A stretch of 14,956 nt of DNA from Gammaproteobacteria bacterium (lineage in GTDB: Bacteria; Pseudomonadota; Gammaproteobacteria; UBA4575). The stretch lies in assembly GCA_028281205.1 (NCBI GenBank), contig JANQKJ010000018.1, forward strand, positions 1 to 14,956. Reading direction: 5' to 3'. A program made the translations under genes and the position numbers. Positions 1 through 7,789 of this stretch are shown here, in pieces. The first letter of the stretch is position 1. Each line of letters opens with the position of its first letter. The notes under the pieces were generated by a model, which was not told the DNA's origin, made no database searches, and was given only the letters and a program-made list of their open reading frames with translations.

Positions 1-378
1 TTCAAATGTATGCATAATATTTTCATCCATATGAAAATGTTCAAATAATGCATTCATTTTGTGTAAGAAACGATTGGCAGCGTTAATCGATTCAGTATCT
101 TCTCTGTCATCCAGATTCATGCTGACAAAAACAATGTCATTATCTTTATAGCGCTGATGCATTTTGACCATTTCAGGAAAGCGTTCTAAACAACTGGTGC
201 ACCACATTGCCCACATGTCAACCACAACAACCCTGGGTTGATAATCAGATAATTTATTATTCCATTGATCAAGAGTTAGCGGCACCATGAGTGCGCTATC
301 ATCATTTGTGGCAGTAACGCTAGAAGTTAAGCAAACCGATAGTGTAAGTAAGTAGATTGCAATAAATTTACTGTACAT
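1..378 (-). CDS. Exported thioredoxin-like (TlpA/ResA-type) protein, C-terminus outside window
   Basis: The reading frame runs open from an ATG at 376-378 to the window edge, giving 126 residues of a longer protein. Residues 1 to about 23 form a signal peptide or membrane anchor (a short start with Lys4, then a hydrophobic stretch ending near SSVTA), so the product should act in the periplasm. The thioredoxin active site is the run WAMWCTSC, with the CxxC pair at Cys60 and Cys63. It is preceded by a hydrophobic beta strand (VVVVDMW) and followed by the strand IVFVSMNLDD, as in TlpA/ResA-type thiol-disulfide oxidoreductases. The start lies inside the end of the upstream peroxiredoxin-like gene (11-base overlap, different frame), which implies co-transcription and probably translational coupling. 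The substrate is unknown. Cytochrome c maturation or general disulfide reduction are family possibilities only. Confidence 0.85.
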   Translation of the reverse strand, partial: MYSKFIAIYLLTLSVCLTSSVTATNDDSALMVPLTLDQWNNKLSDYQPRVVVVDMWAMWCTSCLERFPEMVKMHQRYKDNDIVFVSMNLDDREDTESINAANRFLHKMNALFEHFHMDENIMHTFE

Positions 379-1000
379 ATTTCACTGTGCATCCATGGGC
401 ACGTGTCTCGGCGACTGCAACAGCTTTGCCTGCCAGCGTGGCATGAATGGCGTCCCTGACATAATGTTCTGTGGGTTCGCCGTTAATATGTTTGATGCTG
501 CCGTTGCCAGACATTTTTGCAGGGGAATTGTACAGTGCCCCCATATATATTAATTCACGTGCTTTATTGAAGATAAAGTACTCTGGTGTCCGGGTAGCGC
601 CTAATGCCCGGCCCAAGTCCTGACTTTCATCGTATAGGTAATCAAAATTATAACCGACTTTGTTTGCGTGCTGTTTCATTGCCGGCATTCTGTCATCTTC
701 TCTATGATTCATACTTAACCCTATAATGCGAACATTACTGTCACTGAATTCATGGCTTAAAGCGACCAGGTCCTTATCCATGCCTTTTACCCATGGGCAA
801 TGATTGGCAAGTGAAACAAGTACCAGGATATCTTCATCCAGGTCGCTGGAAGATAATATGTCTCCGGAAGTTGAAGGCAAGTCATTAAAAGCAGGTAAGG
901 TATCTCCTAGGTTAAGAATCGAATTATACTGGCCTGCGTAACCTTGAGATGTAAATGCAAGTACTAGTGTAGTAATAACAATCTGGATCATTGATTTCAT
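368..1000 (-). CDS. Exported peroxiredoxin-like (PRX_like1-type) thioredoxin-fold protein
   Basis: This is a 210-residue protein with a signal peptide (about residues 1-22, MKSMIQIVITTLVLAF then QGYAG). The mature part is a redoxin fold: an N-terminal GDTLPAFNDLPS segment, a strand LVLVSLA, then NHCPWVKG with Cys68 as the likely reactive cysteine. After that come VRIIGLSMN, a DESQDLGRALGA segment, TPEYFIF with the cis-proline, and a C-terminal HGCTVKY (Cys204). The NHCP-VK and late GC-x-(I/V)K motifs are typical of the PRX_like1 group of thioredoxin-family proteins. That group usually has CNHCP at the active site. Here the first cysteine is Ala65, leaving one active-site thiol. The ATG is preceded by GAGGGTAAC at suitable spacing. 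The gene overlaps the downstream thioredoxin, a plausible electron donor. Enzymatic activity is not established. Confidence 0.85.
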   Translation of the reverse strand: MKSMIQIVITTLVLAFTSQGYAGQYNSILNLGDTLPAFNDLPSTSGDILSSSDLDEDILVLVSLANHCPWVKGMDKDLVALSHEFSDSNVRIIGLSMNHREDDRMPAMKQHANKVGYNFDYLYDESQDLGRALGATRTPEYFIFNKARELIYMGALYNSPAKMSGNGSIKHINGEPTEHYVRDAIHATLAGKAVAVAETRAHGCTVKYVQ

Positions 1001-1119
1001 ATGTTACCCTCAACAGCGTTGGTGACTGGAAACAATTTGTGCAGTTTTTTCTGGATGTAATCATAAGTCTAGATTGAATAGTAATCTAACCCATAAAAAT
1101 TAATGATATTTTTCAATAA

Positions 1120-2247
1120 GTGGCTAATCAAAAATCAATCATAATCGACTTTGGTAAAATATCCACGCCTTATTGCGGTTTGGCGGAAGTCGCACTTAAT
1201 CTTGCAGAGGCGCTTAATCGTTTAGCAGCTGATGGTTTTGAATTCACATATGTTGTACCAAGCGCTTTGCGTGAGGAGTTTGATCGGCGTGTAGGTGCTA
1301 ATCAAGTAATCACGCCAAATTACAAAGGCTTACACCGAATTCTTTATTATTTAACAGGACGGCCTGGTTTCTTATGTGAGATACCTAAACATGATGTTTA
1401 TCACTACTTACATTTTTATTCGCCATGGGGTCCTAGTGATAATGATAAGCATAGGACTTTGCTAACTATCCATGATTTCCATGCTCTGGAAAGAAAGCGT
1501 GCCAGTAACAGATTAAACTACCGTCTTAGTAGAGTGGCTCATCTGGCATTTATTTCAAATTTTGCTTTTGAAGAATATAACAAGCATATAAAAAGTCGTC
1601 ATCATAGTACTCATGTAATCACTAATGGGGTAAAAATACCTCCAAGTATAAGTATGGATTCAAGTCGTCAGTTAGAAGATAAATATGGCGAGTTTTTATT
1701 TACTTTAGGTGGCTTAAAACGTAAAAATATTCATAGTCTGTTGGGCATGTTGCAGAAAGTTCGTCAACAAAGTTCATCCAGTCAGTTGAAATTGCTGGTT
1801 GCTGGTAGCATTAAGGATAAATATAAAAATGAATTAGTCACAGAAGCGAAAGATAAGCACATTACTGAAGCTGTTATTTTCCTTGGGCAAGTATCTGAAC
1901 AGGAAAAATATCAATACTTGCAAGCTTGTCGCGCATTTGTGTTTCCTTCATTGCAAGAAGGGTTTGGTTTGCCGGTGATTGAAGCATTACATTTTGGCAA
2001 GCCAGTATTTTGTTCAAATAAAACCAGTCTGCCGGAGGTGGGTGGAGACCAGGTTTACTATTGGGAAAACTTTGACTCCCAGTACATGGCTAATGTGTTA
2101 CTTGAGGGCTTGGCTGATAATGATAGCGCACTGGAAAAGCATATTACTGCCAGACAATACTATGCGCGCAGTTTTGACTGGGATAAGAATGCTAAGCAAT
2201 ATGTAGATTTATATACATCTATTGTTGCTACTGACTCGACGCAGTAG
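1120..2247 (+). CDS. GT4-type (GT-B fold) glycosyltransferase, family 1 Pfam group
   Basis: This 375-residue cytoplasmic protein should transfer a sugar from a nucleotide-sugar donor to an unknown acceptor. The N-terminal half carries the acceptor-side Rossmann domain, with a glycine-containing loop (TPYCGLAEVALNLAEAL) and the TIHDFHALE segment typical of this group. The C-terminal half has FLFTLGGLKRKN, then KLLVAGS, VIFLGQVSEQE, and the donor-binding EX7E motif EGFGLPVIE with Glu280 and Glu288. SLPEVGGD follows. The start is GTG at 1120. An in-frame TAA lies directly before it at 1117-1119 and the nearby ATG at 1103 is out of frame, so the protein cannot begin further upstream. No convincing Shine-Dalgarno is seen. 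The stop lies 4 bases from the stop of the convergent methyltransferase gene. A role in polysaccharide, lipopolysaccharide or glycoprotein synthesis is inferred only from the family. Confidence 0.9.
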   Translation: MANQKSIIIDFGKISTPYCGLAEVALNLAEALNRLAADGFEFTYVVPSALREEFDRRVGANQVITPNYKGLHRILYYLTGRPGFLCEIPKHDVYHYLHFYSPWGPSDNDKHRTLLTIHDFHALERKRASNRLNYRLSRVAHLAFISNFAFEEYNKHIKSRHHSTHVITNGVKIPPSISMDSSRQLEDKYGEFLFTLGGLKRKNIHSLLGMLQKVRQQSSSSQLKLLVAGSIKDKYKNELVTEAKDKHITEAVIFLGQVSEQEKYQYLQACRAFVFPSLQEGFGLPVIEALHFGKPVFCSNKTSLPEVGGDQVYYWENFDSQYMANVLLEGLADNDSALEKHITARQYYARSFDWDKNAKQYVDLYTSIVATDSTQ

Positions 2248-2251
2248 TTGC

Positions 2252-3103
2252 TTATTTATGCCTATTTCTCAAGTACTTCCACTTTCGCGTACTTAAGCTA
2301 CGTTTTAAACGCGCAGTTTTCTGCTGCCAAAATGGTTTCTTCGGGGCTATGAGTTCTTTGCCGGAATAAAATGGCCAAAAATCTAACTTATGATCTTGCA
2401 TGCGTGCATGGCAAGCCTGGTCGTGATTGGTGGGAAAAATCTCATTCGCAGGTTCACCCCCAGGATGCAAAGCTTTATTGACAAAAGTCATTTCCATTAC
2501 ATCGGGGATTTTATAACCGTCAACAATAAACATACTGGCGTAATTGTTTGCATGCACATTCCAGCAGTGAAAATAGTTGGTTATTTTTTTTAGTACTGCT
2601 ACTTTTTCTTCTAGAGTAACAGTTGGGTACATGGTATTTACACCCAAGCCTGATAGGTCATGCATTTCAAGAGCAATCTGATCGCATTGCTGTAGAGTGT
2701 CTTCTGGCATATGTAGAAAAGTTAGCCATTCGGCACCTTCGACGTCCATTTTTAAAAAAATATGTTTATCGTTATCTCCGTTTTTATTGATGTGGCTGTG
2801 TAAAGTATCACAATTGTCAGTCTTTTCATGGCTAATACCTTCTTGGGTAAAGCTGAAACCTGGTCGAGAAGGTGGCGGAGAAATAGTAAAGTCATATTGA
2901 TGCACATGACTACCGTATAGTTTATGGAAGTGCTGATCAAAACTGTCATTATCTTCGATGCCGTAAGAGTAAAGAACAGTATCGGATAAGTTTTGATGGT
3001 CCATGATGACATAGCCACCATCACCCGAACAACCAACACGTTTACGGCGCGCGTTATCGACCTGTTTAGGTTGTAGGGTTGTTAGTAAATCAACAATTTC
3101 CAT
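2252..3103 (-). CDS. FkbM / METTL24-like SAM-dependent methyltransferase
   Basis: This is a 283-residue protein without a signal peptide. Residues 23-34 contain the GxSGDGGYVI segment, and residues 45-56 give YSYGIEDNDSFD, which sits where the SAM-binding glycine loop is expected. Residues 116-126 are FLKMDVEGAEW, the most characteristic motif of FkbM-type (Methyltransf_21) enzymes. This order, GDGGYV, YS-GI-D-SFD, LKMDVEG-EW, looks closest to METTL24-like members, whose substrates are poorly known. The last 30 residues or so are strongly basic (Arg/Lys), possibly a contact to a membrane or an anionic polymer. The gene converges on the glycosyltransferase with only 4 bases between stop codons and diverges from the beta-helix gene across a 161-base gap. 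O-methylation of a sugar is a reasonable guess from the neighbouring glycosyltransferase. The substrate cannot be read from sequence. Confidence 0.8.
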   Translation of the reverse strand: MEIVDLLTTLQPKQVDNARRKRVGCSGDGGYVIMDHQNLSDTVLYSYGIEDNDSFDQHFHKLYGSHVHQYDFTISPPPSRPGFSFTQEGISHEKTDNCDTLHSHINKNGDNDKHIFLKMDVEGAEWLTFLHMPEDTLQQCDQIALEMHDLSGLGVNTMYPTVTLEEKVAVLKKITNYFHCWNVHANNYASMFIVDGYKIPDVMEMTFVNKALHPGGEPANEIFPTNHDQACHARMQDHKLDFWPFYSGKELIAPKKPFWQQKTARLKRSLSTRKWKYLRNRHK

Positions 3104-3264
3104 GTGTATTTTTAGGAATAATGCTAACCCACAGATGGTGCGATTTGTGAGCCAGTCGTGTTACTTGGCTAGCCGGTTGTGCATACTACCATTTTAATCC
3201 GCAAGATGGATCATACTTATGATTCTGTGAAGAAAAATTTCTAATCCATAAATACAGTTGACAT

Positions 3265-4203
3265 ATGAATATAAAACTAGTTGCTCTTTTAATCGTGAGT
3301 TTATTGTTGGTGGCACCATTGCAAGCCAGGACATTATATATGGGTCCAGGCCAGACCTATCAGTCAATGCAGGAAGTGCAAGACGTTATACAGGAAGGAG
3401 ACATTGTTGAAATAGTTCCAGGCACCTACCGTGATTGCGCATCACTTGGTGTTGATAATATTACTATTCGACCAAAAGGTTGGCCGAATCACAAAGCTAA
3501 AGTCCGCTTTCAAGATGTTACTTGTGAAGGCAAAGGCATTTTTGTAATTACTGGCGATAACGTGCGTATTGATGGTCTGGAGTTTATTAATGCTAAAGTG
3601 CCAGACTTAAATGGTTCAGGTATTCGCTTCAATGGCAAACGTTTATTTGTATTCGACTCTTACTTTTACAACAATGAAGTAGGTATCATGACCGGTGATC
3701 ATCCCGAGGCTGATATTTTTGTTACTAAATCTGTGTTTGAGAGTAATGGCAAACCGGCACCGCGTTGGGGGCATGGTTTGTATGTTAATGGAGCTAAACG
3801 TCTAAAAGTTACCGATTCGTTGTTTATTAAACAAAAAACTGGCCACCATATTAAGTCTAGAGCCATTTATACTGAGGTAATTGGCAATGAAATTGCTGAT
3901 GGTATGGATGGAAATGCCAGTTATTCTATTGATATAGCTAATGGTGGTTCAGTGCTGATTGAGGATAATGTTATCCAAAAGGGCCCGCTAAGCGATAATA
4001 TTACTACTGCTATATGCATAGGCTGTGAGGGCGGCACTAATCCTGGTGAGACAATTATTGTGCGCAATAATAAATTTACTAATGATACATCGTCGAATAG
4101 AGTTGTGTTTTTGAGAAACCTAACCAGCACCAAAGAGCAGGTTGAAAATAATACTTTTGAAGGCAGCAAAGTAAAGTTAATTTCAAACGACTTTGCCAGT
4201 TAA
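3265..4203 (+). CDS. Exported right-handed parallel beta-helix protein
   Basis: This 312-residue protein begins with a clean signal peptide (MNIKLVALLIVSLLLVAPLQA, cleavage near residue 21), so it is exported. The mature protein starts with YMGPGQTYQSMQEVQDVI and GDIVEIVPGTYRD, the usual N-terminal cap of right-handed parallel beta-helix proteins. It then shows repeated short rungs: DNITIRPKG, GDNVRIDGLEFINA, GKRLFVFDSYFYNNEVGI, AKRLKVTDSLFIKQ, GSVLIEDNVIQKG and ETIIVRNNKFTND. Such folds include polysaccharide lyases, glycosidases and C5-epimerases (the NosD/CASH group). No catalytic set typical of one family could be confirmed, so an enzyme name is not justified. The ATG at 3265 lacks a clear Shine-Dalgarno. 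It lies divergent to the methyltransferase and 4 bases from the stop of the convergent DNA glycosylase. Confidence 0.85.
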   Translation: MNIKLVALLIVSLLLVAPLQARTLYMGPGQTYQSMQEVQDVIQEGDIVEIVPGTYRDCASLGVDNITIRPKGWPNHKAKVRFQDVTCEGKGIFVITGDNVRIDGLEFINAKVPDLNGSGIRFNGKRLFVFDSYFYNNEVGIMTGDHPEADIFVTKSVFESNGKPAPRWGHGLYVNGAKRLKVTDSLFIKQKTGHHIKSRAIYTEVIGNEIADGMDGNASYSIDIANGGSVLIEDNVIQKGPLSDNITTAICIGCEGGTNPGETIIVRNNKFTNDTSSNRVVFLRNLTSTKEQVENNTFEGSKVKLISNDFAS

Positions 4204-4207
4204 TTAT

Positions 4208-4816
4208 TTATTTGCTGTGTTGATAATAATGCCAGAGGAATAAACTGCCAGCACTTCTCCATGGGGCCCAGTGGTTGACAAGGGCGCGTGCCTGTTTGGG
4301 TGTTGGTTTGTCTTCCAGTTTTTTGAGTTTAGCTAAAGCCATTTGTAATGCCAAATCATTAGCCGGGAATATATCTTTGCGACCGAGTGAAAACATTAAA
4401 TATATTTCTGCGCTCCATTCTCCAAAGCCATGCAATTTGGTGATGTCCAGAATGACGTCGGCATCACTCATTGATGGTAATTTCTCAGGATCAAAATCTC
4501 CTTTTAGAATCGCTTTAGCCAATCCTTTTATATAGGAAACTTTACGTTCAGAAAGGCCCGCTTTCCTTAGCGTGCTTGAGCGTTTCTTGTTGACGCATGC
4601 AGGTGTTATCTCATCCAAACACGCATGCACTTTTTGTGTGATCGACTGCGCAGCCTTGGCCGATAACTGCTGGCTGATAATAGTGTTTACCAATGTCTTA
4701 AATCCTGCTGGCTGTATTCGGGTTTGGGGGTAGCCGTATAGTTTTATTGCTTGTTTTATTTCACGGTCATTTTTAGCAATTTGTGTAAGCCCACGCTTGA
4801 TTGATGTTTGATTCAT
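4208..4816 (-). CDS. DNA-3-methyladenine glycosylase II-like (AlkA/Mag-type, HhH-GPD)
   Basis: This is a 202-residue base-excision repair enzyme that should cleave the N-glycosidic bond of alkylated purines in DNA. The HhH-GPD core is clear. Residues 38-55 contain GFKTLVNTIISQQLSAKAA, the usual first helix pair. A helix-hairpin-helix spans about residues 123-142 (LDITKLHGFGEWSAEIYLMF). The catalytic aspartate is Asp154 in FPANDLAL. Trp and Pro residues near the C-terminus (NHWAPWRSAGSLFLWHYY) match the conserved end of AlkA/Mag proteins. Its size fits the compact Mag1-like form, lacking the N-terminal beta domain of E. coli AlkA. No [4Fe-4S] cluster cysteines of the Nth/MutY type are present, which argues against endonuclease III. 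It is transcribed divergently from the DUF3047 gene with a 90-base gap. Confidence 0.9.
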   Translation of the reverse strand: MNQTSIKRGLTQIAKNDREIKQAIKLYGYPQTRIQPAGFKTLVNTIISQQLSAKAAQSITQKVHACLDEITPACVNKKRSSTLRKAGLSERKVSYIKGLAKAILKGDFDPEKLPSMSDADVILDITKLHGFGEWSAEIYLMFSLGRKDIFPANDLALQMALAKLKKLEDKPTPKQARALVNHWAPWRSAGSLFLWHYYQHSK

Positions 4817-4906
4817 GAATGTGTGATCTGATTTTTTAAAATAGTGAAATATTCTACTTAATTTACGGTCTACTAATGTATCAGTAATTGGACTTGCAAG
4901 TGAAAT

Positions 4907-5548
4907 ATGTATAAAGCTAGTTTAACTTTGGTTTTGATTCTTTGTGTTGCGAATGCTTACTCGAATATAAACAGGATCGCGGTAGGTGATTTTTCCCGAA
5001 TGGATCTGTCTGGCTGGGATGAGAAATCATTTAGCGGCACAACTGATTATAAAATTGCTAGTGAGGAAGGACAAAAGCATTTGCAGGCAAATGCAAATGC
5101 AGCGGCTTCTGCGTTATTTAAAAAAATTAAAGTGGATTTGAATGAAACACCTTACTTGAATTGGTCTTGGCGGGTGGATAAGTCTCTTACCCCAATTAAT
5201 GAGCAAACTAAGCAAGGAGACGATTATGCTGCACGTATTTATGTGATTGTTAAGCGTGGTCTAATGCCCTGGAAAACAAATGCTTTGAATTATGTTTGGT
5301 CTAGCAATGTACAGCCGCCTGTTTCTTGGCCCAATGCTTACACTGAAAAAGCGGTAATGATTCCATTGAGGAATCAAAATGATAGTGATTCCTGGAAGGT
5401 TGAAAAAGTAAATGTTAAGCAAGATTTTAAAAAATACTTTGGTCTGGATATAGACCGTATTGATGGTGTTGCAATTATGACTGACACCGATAACTCACAA
5501 TCGCAGGCGATCGCGAGCTATGGGGATATATATTTCACCGCTAACTAG
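4907..5548 (+). CDS. Exported DUF3047-family protein
   Basis: This is a 213-residue protein with a signal peptide (residues 1 to about 19, MYKASLTLVLILCVANAYS). The mature part matches the pattern I recognise as DUF3047. It has an early GDFSRMDLSGWDEKSF strand, ASALFKKIKVDLNETPYLNWSWRV, then QGDDYAARIYVIVKRG, ALNYVWSS, and a C-terminal VDGVAIMTDTDNS-like segment (here IDGVAIMTDTDNSQSQA) followed by YGDIYF. The fold suggested by this pattern is a beta-sandwich carbohydrate-binding-like domain. No enzymatic function is known to me for the family. The gene stands alone between the divergent glycosylase and the convergent chemoreceptor gene, 45 bases from the latter's stop. The Shine-Dalgarno is weak. 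Confidence 0.8.
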   Translation: MYKASLTLVLILCVANAYSNINRIAVGDFSRMDLSGWDEKSFSGTTDYKIASEEGQKHLQANANAAASALFKKIKVDLNETPYLNWSWRVDKSLTPINEQTKQGDDYAARIYVIVKRGLMPWKTNALNYVWSSNVQPPVSWPNAYTEKAVMIPLRNQNDSDSWKVEKVNVKQDFKKYFGLDIDRIDGVAIMTDTDNSQSQAIASYGDIYFTAN

Positions 5549-5593
5549 AAATACTGGCGTGTTTCAATAATGCTTTAAATCCAACGCTATTAC

Positions 5594-7777
5594 TTAGGCT
5601 GCACCTGCTTGGTTGTGCTCTTCAAACATATTCTCAAACTCGTCTTCTTCTGAGGTGTGTTTCTCTTCCGAGTTTGAAAAGAAATTCATTAGTGAATTCA
5701 TCTTGTTGGCTTGATCGAAGAGTTCACCACTGGCTTTAGTCGTGTCTTGCACCAGATTAGTATTTTTCTGCGTCATCTCGTCCATTTGATTGATCGCAGC
5801 GTTAACCTGTTCAATACCTAGTGATTGCTCTTGATTGGCTGATGCAATTTCAGACATCAAATGATTCACCTGGGATACAGAGTTAACGACATCTTCTAGT
5901 ACTTTACCGGATTGATCGACCAGGCTATTTCCAGCTTTAATTTTATCTACACTATCTTCAATCAAATCTTTGATTTCTTTTGCAGCAGTGGCACTACGTT
6001 GTGCAAGGTTGCGTACTTCTGTAGCTACAACTGCAAACCCACGTCCTTGCTCACCTGCCCGCGCTGCTTCCACGGCTGCATTAAGTGCAAGTAGGTTGGT
6101 TTGGAATGCAATTTCATCAATCACGTTTGTAATGCTGGCAATCTTGTTGCTCGATGCATTAATCTCATGCATAGCTTCAATAGCTTCCTTCACGACAGAA
6201 CCACCATGTTGGGCTTGTTCGGTACTTGTGCTTGAAAGTTCGCTGGCTTCTCTGGCATTTTGGGCGTTATTTCTAACCGTGCTAGTCATTTCTTCCATAC
6301 TGGCAGCAGTTTGTTCTAAGTTGGCAGATTGCGTTTCTGCACGATGCAGTAAATTATCTCCGACATTAGTAATTTCTTGTGAGGAATGGGTTATGACATT
6401 CGATGCGGCGCGAATTTGTTGCACCATTTGCTCTAGATTGGTCAAAGTGTCATTTATGCTTTCACGTACCTCTGCAAATCGACCTTGGTCTTCAGTGGTA
6501 ACATGATTGCTTAAATCGCCGTGTGACATTGATATAACAGTACTTGCGATATCATCTAAATTACGCTCTACGACTGTGATCATGTCATTAATGCCATGAC
6601 TTAGGCGTTCAAAGAATCCAGTTTTGTTGACAAGATCAATTCTTTGGCTAAGGTCACCGGCCTTAGCCGATTCGACAATAGTATTGATTTCGTTTTCAAT
6701 TCTGTATTCGGCCGTATGGTCTTGCCATTCAATAATTAGGCCTAAGCGTTTGCCAGCATCGTTTGTTACAGGATTAATAATTACTTTGAAGATGTTGTCT
6801 CCTAGGTTTATCTGTAAATTTTCTTGCTGTGTAAGCTGGGAAAAGTCGACTTGTCTATTGGCCTTGGCTAATAGAGGCTGAATTGATGTGCCACTTGGAT
6901 TGCTGCAGTCCAAGTTTGGTACTAGTGTTTTGATTTCATCCATCGCATTTACAAATAATGTTCCTACTGTCGAGTTGCAGTCGACAATTTCAAGTTCATT
7001 ATTGGTTAGCATTAAACTTACGCTGGCCTTATCCAGAGCACTACGTAAAGAAGTGTTGGAGTTCATCAATGCTAGTAGATCATTGACTAAGTGTGCATAT
7101 TTATTCGACTCAGATACTTTACTGGATAGACTCTTGTTAGTAATTACATTATCTAATGTTGATATCACTTCCATGTTGTCAAATGAAGTATTTAAATTCT
7201 CGCAAAATTGTTGAGTAATCTGATAAATAATCACTCCGAGCACTATGGACTCCATAACAGCAAATACCGCGTGAATAAAGATAATATCCAGGCCAGTCCC
7301 ATAATTGAATAATGTCAGAGGTGAGCCAAGTGCAGTGATGTTTTCACTTTGACAGTAATTAATAATTAGATGATGTATAAGTATGGTAGTCAAAGCAGAG
7401 ACTTGAGGCAGGATGTCTTTGTAGCGCGCCAAAATAGCTAAAGCAACAAACACGTGGAAATGCATTTCAATTCTGCCTAGATTCTGTTGTATATAAATAG
7501 CAGAAAACATCATAAAGCATGCAGCTACAATCAGTCTGAAGTATACAGTTCCGGTTAATACACGCTTGGCGGAGTATGCAAAAGCACATATTACCGCGCC
7601 CCCAACAAACCCAAACAAATACATGCCGTGTGCTAACCCCATTGCAGTTGATGCAATGAGCCAGTGAGCAAGCAGCACTTTCATCATCATGTTGTCTGCA
7701 GCACGATGATCATCAAGTAGAGATGTGTTAATTTTGTCGCTGTGATTAAGTAAGTTTGGGTTGTATATTCCAAGCAT
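5594..7777 (-). CDS. Methyl-accepting chemotaxis protein with six-helix, histidine-rich membrane sensor, PAS and tandem HAMP-like units
   Basis: This 727-residue chemoreceptor would control the CheA kinase in response to an unknown signal. About six hydrophobic helices span residues 32-190, without the large periplasmic loop of Tar/Tsr-type receptors. Histidines sit in or beside them (His38, His50, His106, His108, His135, His136, His169), notably EMHFHVF and ILIHHLI, which could bind a metal or heme. A PAS domain follows at about 245-355, ending RLGLIIEWQDHTAEYRIENEI. Two HAMP-like units lie near 365-400 and 412-445, each with a GDLS turn. The signalling domain covers about 450-700. Its tip, IDEIAFQTNLLALNAAVEAA with GRGFAVVATEVRNLA, is the conserved CheA/CheW-binding hairpin. 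No C-terminal CheR-binding NWETF-like pentapeptide is seen. The start is 12 bases after the SCO-like gene's stop, with a weak AGAGA ribosome site, so the two are probably one operon. Confidence 0.93.
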   Translation of the reverse strand: MLGIYNPNLLNHSDKINTSLLDDHRAADNMMMKVLLAHWLIASTAMGLAHGMYLFGFVGGAVICAFAYSAKRVLTGTVYFRLIVAACFMMFSAIYIQQNLGRIEMHFHVFVALAILARYKDILPQVSALTTILIHHLIINYCQSENITALGSPLTLFNYGTGLDIIFIHAVFAVMESIVLGVIIYQITQQFCENLNTSFDNMEVISTLDNVITNKSLSSKVSESNKYAHLVNDLLALMNSNTSLRSALDKASVSLMLTNNELEIVDCNSTVGTLFVNAMDEIKTLVPNLDCSNPSGTSIQPLLAKANRQVDFSQLTQQENLQINLGDNIFKVIINPVTNDAGKRLGLIIEWQDHTAEYRIENEINTIVESAKAGDLSQRIDLVNKTGFFERLSHGINDMITVVERNLDDIASTVISMSHGDLSNHVTTEDQGRFAEVRESINDTLTNLEQMVQQIRAASNVITHSSQEITNVGDNLLHRAETQSANLEQTAASMEEMTSTVRNNAQNAREASELSSTSTEQAQHGGSVVKEAIEAMHEINASSNKIASITNVIDEIAFQTNLLALNAAVEAARAGEQGRGFAVVATEVRNLAQRSATAAKEIKDLIEDSVDKIKAGNSLVDQSGKVLEDVVNSVSQVNHLMSEIASANQEQSLGIEQVNAAINQMDEMTQKNTNLVQDTTKASGELFDQANKMNSLMNFFSNSEEKHTSEEDEFENMFEEHNQAGAA

Positions 7778-7789
7778 AATATTTCTCTG

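Noticed and set aside
5549..5593. A bidirectional terminator between the convergent DUF3047 and chemoreceptor genes
   Set aside because: Only a loose GCGT/ACGC pairing was found, with no contiguous stem and no T-run.
5970..6506. A 178-codon open frame on the plus strand inside the chemoreceptor gene
   Set aside because: It lies antisense to the conserved signalling domain, its composition is rich in Ser, Ala, Cys and Leu, and it resembles no protein. It is a by-product of the codon use of the real gene.
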